Made by a program: the position numbers and the translations under genes. Below are positions 32,735 to 43,758 of a stretch of DNA of 64,000 bases, in pieces. The stretch lies in NCBI GenBank assembly GCA_030247885.1, contig JAPDRO010000025.1, forward strand, positions 186,001-250,000, written 5' to 3'. The notes beneath the pieces were generated by a model that was not told the origin of the DNA, did no database searches, and saw only the letters and a list, made by a program, of their open reading frames with translations. Within the stretch, counting starts at the first letter, position 1. Each line of letters begins with the position of its first letter. Source of the stretch: Taxawa tesnikishii (nom. ined.). Its lineage: Eukaryota > Ascomycota > Dothideomycetes > Dothideales.

Positions 32735-33100
32735 ATGTCTCACGAATCCGTCTGGTACTCTCGCCCACGCACCTACGGCAAGGGCTCCCGTGAATGGTGC
32801 GTCAAGACCACGTCCAGCGAAGCGCAGAAGAGCACACACATGTGAAAAGGGTTGGGCGACAACAGCAAGGAGTGATGCTGACATCTTCTCCCCGAACAGC
32901 CGTGTCTGCACCCACAAGGCCGGTCTCATCCGCAAGTACGGCCTGAACATCTGCCGTCAGTGCTTCCGTGAGAAGTCTAGCGACATTGGCTTCACCAAGG
33001 TACGAATACTGCAACGACATCCGAAAGAGACGGAAGAGCGCGGACAAGAGAGGAAGATGCAAAGAGGGGCAGGGCTAACTCATTTGAACAGCACCGGTAA
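32735..33100 (+). CDS. rps29: 40S ribosomal protein S29 (uS14)
   Basis: Zinc-binding protein of the small ribosomal subunit. Three exons: 32735-32796 ([20 protein letters not shown]), 32900-32999 and 33092-33100 (His-Arg-stop). Spliced length is 171 bases and 56 residues, the exact size of the eukaryotic protein. The CxxC...CxxC zinc site is visible: CRVC spans the first junction, followed by [19 protein letters not shown]. Introns have gtgcgt and gtacga donors and cag acceptors. The gene is intact and its codon use is strongly biased (many C-ending codons), as expected for a highly expressed gene. The introns were checked by eye for a C/D snoRNA and none was convincing. Confidence 0.97.
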
Positions 33101-34865
33101 ACGGCTTATGGAAGGCGATGTTGGTTGATTGCAAGTCGGAATGGGACAAAAGAATCATGGGAGGAGTCTCTGGGTGTGCTTGATGGCTTAGCATCGGAAT
33201 TTATGGCTTTCTCTCGACCACACATTGCACGAAGCAAGCTCGAAACGAAATTCTTCTCGTCAAAGCTGCTCATTCATGTTTCGTGATCCAACGAACCTCC
33301 ATGCAGTTTTCTAGGCCAGGATCTGTGTCGTGGCCTTCGACTCGCAGTTTCACAACGGGACTTGGCAAGATTTGAACTCCATCCTCCCGGTCATCGCTGA
33401 ATCCAACGAGTATATCACAGATACATGTGTTCTCTCGCTTCTCTCTTATCAATCAATCTACCAATCTGCACAGAGCAGACGGAACGGATGCAGGGAAGTC
33501 CAGTATTGCTACTGCAGTCACGGACCTCACACGCAGATTTACGTCACTGAAATTCTGATGCTCGTGTCTGTATGCTGCTAACAACCAACACCTTCTGATC
33601 AATGCCCTGCAATTCCTTCGCAGTCTCTCTTGTTTCGGTCTGCGAACAATCGACCCTGTCCTGTTTTTTGCTGTTCGTGCCTCATCTGAATGGCCCAGAA
33701 CGATGCAGTGGTGCTCTCTTCAATTGTACATGAATTAACTCTGCGACAGTCAGAGTCTTCCTCTGTCCGATCATACCGGTGAGGCACAGCTGCACTTGCT
33801 AACGGCGGGCGCGCAAACCGAGTCTGCAATATACATAAACGGGCAATGGAAAAGGTGCGAACTACGAAGCGCAACGCGGCAAGCAAGCAGGGCGACCCGG
33901 CCAGTAGTGACGACGGTAAAACCGTCGGTAACGGTCATGTAACGATTCTTCAGTAGATCGATCCGGCCGCTCAACCGCATGGCTACTTTTGGTATTACAA
34001 CAGGACGATAAGTTGAGTTGGTTACGGCCGTCTGTGTAACTGCGGTACATAGGACAGCAAGACGTAGTTGGAAGAGACAGACGTGTGATCTTCGTTGTCG
34101 CAATGGATAGCTGCATACTGCATAAACCCCTCCGTGATGGGCTCCGTTTGTGTGACAGCGCTACCACCAAACTACAAACTGCTTATATGATCCGGATCGA
34201 CAACGAACTTTGGACGGAGACAGCGTCTGTGCCTGCCTGGGCCTACCAGGGTCATCCGTAAAGCGTAGGTACAGTGCTTGCTACTTGCAACCGCAACGGA
34301 GCAATGCGTCGAGAGAGTGTGCACAATGCTAACATTGTATTGTTAACCAAGAAAGGCGAGAGGCTGGGAGCGACTTTTCTAGTCGGTAAATGCTCCAGCA
34401 GTCGTTAAAAGATAGCAAATATTACAAGCGCCAGAACCGTGCACCCGTGCACTAATTTCGCTAGTTTAGGATTAGGCAAAGCGCCGAGTAGCCGGGCTGG
34501 TCGGCATCAAACTGGAAGTTGCTTAGGAGTCGGCGAGAAGCTCAGGGCCCATCCACTCTCCGCGAATCTCCTCAGAACCCCCATGCCACTCGCTGGACGT
34601 GCAGCACCTGCCAACACCTGCGTCTGCCTTCAACCGACTGCCTTCACTGTCTACTGCCATCGCTATTCTGCCCTGCGCGACACTCGTTGACAATCCTTTC
34701 CCTCTGTTAACCATCGCTAGTGCAGCGGTCGTCTGTCGTTCGACGCTCGTCTCCAGGTCTCGCCGCAGTCCTCCCCTGCGCCCTTCGCAGCCAGATCCCT
34801 TTCCTCCCCTCCCTTCCCCTTCCAGCAACCACCTCGTCGGAGCGGCTACAGCACAATCGGTGGCG
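33101..34865. other. Long intergenic region, no gene seen
   Basis: About 1.8 kb between the rps29 stop and the G-beta start. Only short frames without domains. The last 300 bases are pyrimidine-rich and probably form the promoter and leader of the G-beta gene. Confidence 0.55.
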
Positions 34866-36130
34866 ATGGCGGACGGCAGCGCAGAGTCAATCCAGCAGAA
34901 GATCGCAATCGCAAGGCGGGATGCAGAGGCCCTGAAGGATCGCATAAAGAAGAAGAAGGATGAGCTTGCCGACACAACGCGTCAGTAACCACTCCCAACC
35001 TGCACCATCCCATTCACTCATCACGTCCAAGCCACCAACAAGAGCAGCAACTGACTGTGATTCATGCAGTGCGCGATGTCGCGCGACAGCGGACGGAGGC
35101 CCTCCCGCGGCTGGCCATGAAGACCAAGCGGACGCTCAAGGGCCACCTGGCCAAGATCTACGCCATGCACTGGTCCACAGACCGGAGGCATCTCGTCTCC
35201 GCCTCCCAAGATGGCAAGCTCATCATCTGGGACGCTTACACGACAAACAAAGTGCACGCCATCCCCTCCGGTCGTCCTGGGTTATGACTTGCGCGTATGC
35301 GCCATCGGGTAATTACGTTGCCTGCGGTGGTCTCGACAACATCTGTTCCATCTACAACCTTTCTGCGCGGGAAGGCCCAACACGCGTCGCCAGAGAACTC
35401 TCCGGCCATTCCGGCTACCTGAGTTGCTGCAGATTCATCAACGACCGCCGCATCCTCACTTCTTCTGGCGACATGACCTGTGTGTTGTGGGATATCGAAA
35501 CCGGACAGAAGCTACACGAGTTTGCGGACCACCTGGGCGACGTTATGAGTCTGAGCATAAATCCCTGGACAACAACCAATTCGTCTCTGGTGCCTGCGAT
35601 GCGTTCGCGAAGCTCTGGGATATTCGCCAGCAGAAGTGTGTGCAGACCTTCGCCGCGCACGACTCCGACATCAACGCAATCCAATTCTTCCCTAACGGCA
35701 ATGCTTTCGGTACTGGATCTGACGACGCTTCGTGCCGTCTCTTCGATATCCGTGCAGACAGAGAACTACAAAACTACACGGTAAGCAGAACCCCGCTTCG
35801 AAGTTTCGGGTGTTCTGCAGTATACTAACATTCGTTTTTAAAGATCGGTGAGCCTGTCTGCGGTATCACCTCCGTAGCTTTCTCGGTTTCTGGAAGACTC
35901 CTCTTCGCCGGTTACGACGACTTCGAATGCAAGGTCTGGGATGTGTTGCGCGGCGAAAGAGTTGGCACGCTGCAGGGTCACGACAACCGTGTGAGCTGTC
36001 TGGGTGTTAGCAACGACGCCATGTCGCTCTGCACGGGATCATGGGACTCGATGGTAAGCTTCAGAAAGCAGTCAGACTTGCAATGGTAAGATAGTTACTG
36101 ACAAATTCACAGCTGCGCATCTGGGCATAA
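34866..36130 (+). CDS. gpb1: Heterotrimeric G-protein beta subunit, two apparent one-base losses
   Basis: WD-repeat beta subunit that pairs with G-gamma and relays pheromone, nutrient and virulence signals at the plasma membrane. Four exons: 34866-34980, 35070-35780, 35844-36053 and 36113-36130. An N-terminal coiled coil ([26 protein letters not shown]) binds gamma. Seven WD repeats follow, such as [30 protein letters not shown]-like, [48 protein letters not shown] and the ending GSWDSMLRIWA. Within exon 2 the frame breaks at the C runs 35263-35266 and 35563-35565. One base at each gives 351 residues and correct phase at every junction. The protein is too conserved to be decaying in the middle, so a sequence error is likely. 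Confidence 0.95.
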
Positions 36131-37338
36131 TGATTCTATGGTGATGCAGCATCCGATTGTCTATCAACGACATGACTTGGAAAGACCGCGACCACAGCGC
36201 GCTCTAGGTGGTTGACAGTTACCGCCCCTGACATACTCCGAAGGAGCGACGGCAATCTTCGACAACACTGCATTCGAACACGTCGTTGTAACATGCGCAA
36301 CAATTTCCTTTTCTCAAACACGGAGTTAGTCTAAGATTCGGGCGGATAAAAGAGGCGGTGGCAGTTGGAACCCTCAGTCGACTGGCAACCAAGTGTTTCC
36401 CCGGCAAGGTTTTCCTTTGTGCATTCCCCACCACTGCATCTGCTGGGTTTGTCTGTTTTGGGAGGGATCCTTCTTCGCCTTTTTCCACCGAGCTCTCATC
36501 CTCATCAGTCAGATCGGTTGCGGAGTTGGCACCTCGATGTTACGGCGCAAGTGTGTCGGAGCAGCAGCAATCGTTGCGGCCCCTTTCCTATCCTCCCCCA
36601 TGTTATCCCCTGTTACCTTCGAGCGCCTTTGCAGTGTTTCTGATTCCTTCTACCTCTTGTACTTTGTCCAAAACTCCAGATTCAAGCAGATACCACAGGT
36701 CTTAGCCGGACCGTATAATAGCTTCTTTACGAAAGTATTCAACAGCACGCGGGCAGATGGTGAACGTACGAGACGTTTTACCGGTACTGAAGTTGTGCAG
36801 CTTAGTCAGTCTCGAATGGCATGCTGTGCTAGCGTATATAAGAACGGTCAAGCACAGCATCTGTAACCGAAGAGTAGCTGCATGATATAGATGTTCTGTA
36901 GAGTGGAAGTCATGCACGTCGAGTCAGGCTACGATGCGGTATGTGGCTAGGGATCTGGTCTCCTGCATGCTGCATACGGTAGTCGGAGATTGAGCGAGGC
37001 CGGATGTCTGGCGAATGCTTTCCGGCAAGCCCACACACCTGTACCGGCATGGTCGACCGTCTATTGTGAAAGCTTCTTTTGGCCTCCTGACTATGAAAGT
37101 CCGTGCCTTCTCGTGTGTCTGCATTCGAATGTTCCTCGGTCTCGTCGTACTCATCCCACATGGCAGCCACGTCTTGTGCGTTGCTTCTGACATTCGCTAT
37201 GCGCCCGGACGTTTGCACATGAACCTGCTGTAGAACCTCCGTCTCCTTAACACTCGGTATCCCCTCGCCAAAGGAAGCACTCCTCCACTAAGATCGGGTA
37301 TTACACCGGCCGTTCTATCGGTACAGCAAATTGCAACC
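36131..37338. other. Intergenic, no gene seen
   Basis: Separates the G-beta gene from the phosducin-like gene on the same strand. Only short frames. Confidence 0.55.
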
Positions 37339-38323
37339 ATGTCCGCTGCGCAAGACGAGTTCAACGAGCTCTTCCGGGACAAGGACCGCCGAAGCCGACA
37401 CCCAGAGGACGACAACGACTCCCGCTCCTCCTCGCCCGCACGCTCCCCATCACCGCAGAACGAGGTCAACGACTACGACGACGACGAAGGTGACAATGAA
37501 GACGCTCTCGCCCGCTCAGCCTTTGCGCCGTCCAACGCCCGCAGCAACCGCACCTTCCTGCCTTCGCTCAAGGCCCACTCGAACACCGGCCCCAAGGGCG
37601 TCATCGCCGACGCGCATGCTTTCAAGGACGCCCGCCACAACCACCGTATCTCGCTGTCTGTGTCTCGGACGCCGGTGCAGGAAGGGTTCAATGAGCTGAG
37701 TCTGGATGATGAGCTGGATGATGACTTCATGCAGAGCTGGCGTCAAAGCAGGCTGCGCGAGCTGTCTGGGAGAGGGGGCTCGCAGTCCGCACAGGCTAGT
37801 GAGGGACAGGGTGGTGCCGCAGCCGCGAGGGGGCAACGTAGATATGGGGGTCTGCCGAGGGTGGATGAGGAGGGGTTTTTGGAAGCGGTGGATGGGAGCG
37901 GGAGTCATACGGTTGTGGTGGTCTTCATCTATGATGATATGGTGCGTGGTTTCTCTGCGTTTGAGGGTGGAAGTGAAAGGTTCGGACGAAGGGGTTTTGC
38001 TGACAATGGGTGCAGAGCGAAGTCAGCGAGCTGGTTGAGGACTGTATCAGCACGCTTGCGAGGAAGTACACTGCGACACGCTTCGTTAAAATGCATTACC
38101 AAGACGCAGAGATGGAGGTTGCAGGTGTACCGGCTGTACTGGCGTACAAGGCTGGCGAGAAGTTTGCTGGTCTGGTCCCCGTTGTGGATGAGATACCCGA
38201 TGATGCTGATTTGAGCCCGTTGACTTTGGGAACACTGTTCCAGAGGTGAGTGTTTGCTACAGTCCTGCAGACCAGTGTAGAACAGCTCTGCTAACGCATG
38301 CTTGTAGGCATCAGATACTCTGA
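37339..38323 (+). CDS. Phosducin-like protein (G-beta folding co-chaperone)
   Basis: Thioredoxin-fold co-chaperone that works with the CCT chaperonin to assemble G-beta-gamma (PhLP1; Bdm-1 in Cryphonectria parasitica). Three exons: 37339-37941, 38016-38245 and 38308-38323, 282 residues, all phases correct. The N-terminal half is acidic and Ser-rich, with the helix QEGFNELSLDDELDDDFMQSWRQSRLREL. The thioredoxin-like half has GSHTVVVVFIYDDM, SELVEDCISTLARKYTATRFVKMH and VAGVPAVLAYKAGEKFAGLVPV, and ends LGTLFQRHQIL, the typical short family C terminus produced by a tiny last exon. Its position 1.2 kb downstream of its client gene is notable. Intact. Confidence 0.92.
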
Positions 38324-38815
38324 TCAGTATGGTACCGGGACAACGATACTTGACGAGTTTCATGCTTCTCTTTCTATCAAGGTGATCCTTCCATGAAGGC
38401 TCTGGACGGTGGGAAATCTTCTCAATTGTGTATTTCCAATCCCCTTTACTGCGTCTTGCTATTTTGCGCTTGTGCAACTATTCCTTCACCATCAAGGTCT
38501 TCGTGAAATCTTCTGCTTTTCTGCATTTCTTCGGCGGATCTGGTATCTATGAAGTACCCACGCCTACCTGATCAATCACAGCTTCACTTCCATTCAACCG
38601 TGCGCAAGGTTTCTCTTCAACTAACAAACCCACGGTCTGGTCGCCTCATTGGGGCCTCACTGGGGTTGCGTTTTCCTCTATCTGAAGCTCGAGCCACTCC
38701 TCGACCATCTTTCTTTCTCTGAACCTGAAGCATTACTTCCACACTTGAGACACATCTCCCTGGTGCGGTACAACCCTCTTCTCAACAAGCGCAAAATCGC
38801 ACGGCTCGTCAAACG
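38324..38815. other. Intergenic, no gene seen
   Basis: 3' flank of the phosducin-like gene. Nothing recognised. Confidence 0.55.
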
Positions 38816-40260
38816 ATGGCGTACATGCCAACTAACGGCGTTCCTCATGTGCGTTCTGGAGAGACCGTCATTGCGGGTGGGGCAGGGCGAAAATGCCGCA
38901 AGCTCACATTCCTCCAAACCATGCCGCTACTTGAGACGGCAGAGCCACGGCCATCCACTGGAACTTCGTACGGATTCCGCGGCTACGAATCCGCCTTTAG
39001 CGAACGGCTTACGGCCGACTGGCCTGAAACACGGTCCGAAAACTTCCAACAAGATCATGAAGCCCTACAGGCCCAGAGACGCGCTTCCTTGCCAGCACTG
39101 GGCCAGCTCGAGACGACGGCCATGTCGCCATGCCACAGACCTGACGCCATGTTCTCTATGAACCCAACATCGACCCTTGAAAGCGCGAACACGCCGCTCG
39201 AGACAGGGGGTTAGTGCTGGCCGCAAACGTATAACAGAGTCGGAAGCGACAAGTACTGCAAGCAAGCGCGTGCGGTCTGCGTCTGCAAGTCAATTCGCAC
39301 CTTTAGAGGAGATCTCTGGCCGGGTTGAAGACACTTGCCGGTAACATCAGGCGCTCGGCGCGAAACATCTAGAAGGAGGTCATCTACACCGAAAAATATT
39401 TGGGTGTGGGCAAGTTCTTTGAAGAGGCGAGACGCTTGAGGATGCAAAATATGCTTCGTGTCGAGTGGGGTTCAGAGACAAATCCTATGGCTGTTGTTGT
39501 GGTTTCCGACGACAACACTCTTACCAATCTTGAAGGATGTGAAGTGAATCTGAACACGCAATCTCCAATCCATGGTGGTGTCCGGCCTGACGATGGAACC
39601 TCGACAGCATCTGATTCGCGGACGCGCAACCGGAAACCTCCCGCGGACCGGGTGACACTGCCTGACCGCTCACGCTCTAATACTCGCTACGAACATCTAG
39701 CGATGCGAAGCATGTCCGAGAACGTGGACTCAGACCGTGCCGAATCACTACACGAGACCCGGTCCGGACAGATCAATATGCACTCATCGTTGAAAATGTA
39801 TTGGCCCTGCTGGCATCTCGGCTCCACGATCTAGAAGACAGATTAACTGAATGATAAAGAACTGCGGCTGAGGGATAGAGACGGGATATTGAGGATACAG
39901 AATGAAACGTTCAAACTGCTACGGTGGAATGCTGCATCCTTCGGCAGGCGGGAACAATGATGTCTTGACAAGCTGGGCAGGATGGGCTAGGAGATCGTCC
40001 CTTTCGCCACAGACACATATTAGGAATTCGAGCGACGGAAAGAATATTCGACTAGGGAGCGTGACACTGCTGTGGCGGACAGTAACGATATTGTCGATCA
40101 CCGCTCCACTCTGGAAATTCTGGTTGACAAGGCGGTTGAGGATGTGCGTGAGGTCCACAAGGACTTCACAAAATGGAACACTCAAGATTCTTGTGCCACT
40201 CGGGGGTGTTGCAGGGCAGCCGAATGTCATCGACAGCCTTTCTTCTTTCCTCGATCACTG
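38816..40260 (+). pseudogene. Disrupted coiled-coil protein gene, unknown family
   Basis: A series of coding-like plus-strand pieces in alternating frames. It starts at the ATG 38816 (MAYMPTNGVPHVRSGET...) with a Ser/Thr/Arg-rich region (KRITESEATSTASKRVRSASAS, STPKNIWVW, DSRTRNRKPPADRVTLPDRSRS). A coiled-coil part follows: VLALLASRLHDLEDRLTE, NDKELRLRDRDGILRIQNETFKLL and later STLEILVDKAVEDVREVHKDF. At least four shifts and one in-frame stop interrupt it, more than one-base losses in runs easily explain. It may be a decayed gene, or a real gene hit by the same assembly errors as its neighbours. The family is not recognised and its 3' limit is uncertain. Confidence 0.45.
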
Positions 40261-41839
40261 CTAGAAGCAATACTAGCCGACCCCTGTGTAACATTCCAAA
40301 GCCCTTCAAGACCTGTATGTGCTAACTATAGGATCGCTCACACCGCTCTTTGAGCCTTACAATGTTTTGATACGGCGAACCTCCGGTGTCATTTTTCGCC
40401 ATTTTGCCTTTATTGCACGTCTCACCTTGACCGCCGGATCACTGTCCTGCGTGGTTCCAGACACCCTCGACATACACCTACTTGTGGCAATTCGCATCAC
40501 ATGCTGTGGCCATGACGCTGCCGCATTCGCCTAGAGAAAGGTACGAAATTGTTTTCGAAGACCTACAAGAAAGTCAACAAAAAAGCTACAACTTTTACTG
40601 AGGTATGCACGCGAAGAAGCAAAATGAGGTTCGTTTCGAGCCACTACAACCAACCCAAGACGGACCACACAAATCCTGCTGCAACCCCTATTGGAGAGGA
40701 AAGCACCTCGGAAGCTATTCAATCTATACCAAAGGCATCTGACGGTGGAGACACTGTTCCGGCTTTGAGCAATACAAAGTATGCCCACGACGACTAACTG
40801 AACTAGCGAGGCGAGCAAACCTCTCGAGCCCTCATACCTTCACATACACGTTCAGCAATAGTCCCATCAGCTACCTCAGCGTGGCGGGCGATGCCTCTAC
40901 GCTTACGGGCAGCTCACTGTATGGCTGCACTATTCTGGGGTGTGCGAGTGAACTTTTTGCATGAATGGCTACGGCTGGGTTTCTTGAGGGCGCAATGGGG
41001 GAAAGAGCTCTGCAGCGTGATACCAGCCATGCATGATTACAGCCCGAGCGAGAAACAAGCCACCAGAGTGCGGCCAACAGCAGCTCGAACCATGATTACT
41101 AGTGGGTATCATGCTGGCCGAGAGGCCTGAAGAGTGACCAAGAACGAAAGCGTCTGATCCCTGAACGTCGTACCGGTCATCTTGTTCATGCCCTTGCGGG
41201 TATGAGCCCTACAACAGTGCCGCCAGTGATGGCTTGGAAGCGGAGTTATCGCCGCGCCGAATAGGACCCTCACTCCAACCTCCACTTCGACTTAGCACAG
41301 TTTCTCCACGGGGTCGGCGGGATTTCCGTGATCTTCATCATTCCCAACGAATGGTTGTTGTTCGTGCGAGATATAGTACTATACAAGCCAAGCTGAGACT
41401 CCGGATCTAGATTCCTCATCAGCTGCGCCATGAACCATGCAGCGCGCTTGTGTAATGCTAATGCGCCAACACCAGCGTTATAGATAACACTCTTCCATTC
41501 AGTTTCAGGCGTGCCACATTATGTCACGCTGGACATACAGCCTGCATTCAGCAACGTCGCGTTGGATACGCAAGCCATTGATCAGTAACAGACCAATGTT
41601 GATGAGGCGCATCAAGCTCCAGCATGCCGGTATACGCTGCTGCACAGCTAACAGATGATATGTGGCCCTTCAATGCACCAAAGTAGAACGTCCACGGCCG
41701 GGTGGACAAGGACGGAACTATAAATGCGCTGGAGCCCAGCCGGCGTAGGACGTTCCGTTGCACCTCATATCCTGCTGACTCAATTTCTCTTTCTTTCCCA
41801 ATTTACACTGCTATCGCAGCTCGTTCTCCGAAGAACACC
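40261..41839. other. Intergenic, no supported gene
   Basis: A short frame at 40549-40797 (ends NTKYAHDD) lacks an ATG and may be part of the decayed gene to its left. The rest shows nothing recognisable. The last 150 bases are pyrimidine-rich, upstream of the methyltransferase. Confidence 0.5.
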
Positions 41840-43274
41840 ATGCCTTTGCTCATCGAGTCAGAGACCTATTGCCTTCCTCGAGGTGGTGAGGAGATCGAGC
41901 GCCTCAACAGGCAACACCTCTTCATCCGGGCCCTCTTTAACGGGAACCTAATTCACCCACATATCCCTCTCTCGCAGATCCGCTCGGTAGCGGATGTAGG
42001 TACAGGAACCGGGGCCTGGCTTCTGGACACCCGCAGCCAGTTGTTGCAGAACCAGCTACAGCAGCACAACAAAAAGGTCCAATCCCCTCTCCAATTCGTC
42101 GGTTTCGACATCTCAGACGCGCAATTCCCACTGGACGTAGGCAGAAGACGAGATGAATGTGAGGGAAGGTCCGACCTTGATTTCGTTGTGCACGACCTCC
42201 TGCAGCCCTTTCCAGCAGAATACCACGGCCAGTTCGACCTGGTGCACCTCCGGCTCCTGGTCGGCGGCACGAGGGTCGAGGATATACCTACATATCTTCA
42301 GCACGTCTCCAGCTTGTTGCGTAAGAGTGCCCTCTCCCATGTTCGTCCCCCTCGCAATCGCTGCTGAGTAAGACGTCACACGAACAGGTCCGGGCGGCTA
42401 TCTCTCATGGCAAGACCTTGACTTTGCAGACATCTGGACGGAGCCCTTCCACCCGGCCGTCCAGGCCTTCACCGCTGCAGCACACGAGTTGCAACTGCAG
42501 AGGAAGTCCAGCCTCAGGTGAGCGATGTCACTCCCCCACCACCCGTTGCGTCCTCTTTTCCCCCCTTCTTCCCCCTCCACCGGCCATCACCCCCACCAAA
42601 CCACCGAAGAAAACCCGCAGAATCAAAGCAATCCAAACCCCCACCCCGCCCCCTCCCCTCGCTAACCGCGTCGTCCTCGCAGCCTGCCGCAGGACCTCCT
42701 ACGCTCCCTCCTCAGCCTCCAAACGCCGCTGCGGGACGACGGCACGGCGGCCGCGTGGCAAGACGGCGACGGCGACGGCGGCGCCGACGGCCCCGTCAAC
42801 GCCGTCACAAACACAAACGCCACCTTCCGCCTCCTCGCCTTCGACAAATCCCTCACCCACGCCGCGTCGGACAAGGTGCAGGCGAAGGGCAATCTCGCCC
42901 AGCAGGGCGCTTGGGTCGGCATCGCGGAGCGGTGCATCGAGCAGCTCGAGCACGAGCTTCTGAGCCTCCCGGCCACGGGTTTGGCCCTCGGTCGTGGCGG
43001 GAGCGAGAGCGGCGGCGGAGGCGGCGGCGGCGTGGACGCTGTCGCGGAGGCGGAGGAGGAGGAGGAGGAGGTGGAGGTGGAGCGGAGGCGGTTGAGGCGA
43101 CGGCTCGAGGACCGGAGGGCGAACCTGGAGGAGGTCAAGGCGGCGTTTGCGCGCGGCGAGTTCAGGTGGCAGTGGGGGATCACTTGGCTGGTGGCGCGGA
43201 AGACGCATTTCTGCTCGCGCGACCCGTCCGGGTCCTTCATGAGGTCCAGGCGTGCCCAGTGCGTCGGGAGCTGA
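41840..43274 (+). CDS. SAM-dependent methyltransferase (LaeA/UMTA-like) with a Gly/Glu-rich insertion
   Basis: Three exons: 41840-42320, 42388-42517 and 42683-43274, phases correct, 400 residues. Motif I is VADVGTGTGAWLLD, followed by FVGFDISDAQFP and FDLVHLRLLVGG (motif IV region). Exon 2 brings PGGYLSWQDLDFADIW, the post-IV strand typical of the TAM/UMTA group. Exon 3 is unusual: a run of seven Gly (GGGGGGG) leads into AEAEEEEEEVEVERRRLRRRLEDRR, a charged coiled-coil-like insert, before the family-like end VKAAFARGEFRWQWGITWLVARK. Intron 2 is long for this locus (165 bases) and very C-rich. The ATG at 41840 (MPLLIESETYCLP) is preferred over the upstream open frame because the catalytic fold follows directly. 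Substrate unknown; small-molecule or regulatory roles are both known in the family. Confidence 0.85.
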
Positions 43275-43758
43275 GTGTTGGGCGACGACCGGGAGGGCCA
43301 GGATTGGTTTCCGCGACGTTTCTGTCGTACTGCCCTGAAGACAATTGTCCGTGGATACAACCCTTTCTCAAGCGGGTTCTGCATATTTAAACGTGTTTGG
43401 TTTGCTGAGTCTTCGGACCGGTGTGGAAGGGGGGACGGCTGCTCTTGAACACAAATATTCATTAAAAGGTAGTTCGGTCTCGAGACCTCTTGCAGTGTAT
43501 ACACGTCTAGGACATCGTCCCCTCAACCCCCCGCAAGCCAGCATCGGAAGCTGAAACATCGCACAATCAATGTGCTCTACTCTTCAAAATAAGAAGTCGA
43601 AGAAGAATCGAAAACCAGCCACGTCCATGACCATTTGAAGAACCTTTCCCAAACCGACCACGGCTGTTATAAACCCCATGCCCGATCGTGCCGTGCACCA
43701 AGTACTCCCAAAAACACCGACGCGAACCCGAAGACACAAGCAGACAAGAGCTGGCCGT
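43275..43758. other. Intergenic between convergent genes
   Basis: 3' ends of the methyltransferase and lcb2 genes. Nothing recognised. Confidence 0.6.

Noticed and set aside
32797-32899. Intron 1 of rps29 considered as snoRNA host (AGTGATGCTGA)
   Set aside because: No convincing D box or terminal stem; the C-box match is poor.
42662-43504. Minus-strand frame of 280 codons and plus-strand frame 42518-43390
   Set aside because: Both are shadows of the third exon and intron of the methyltransferase, kept open by GGC/GAG-rich sequence.
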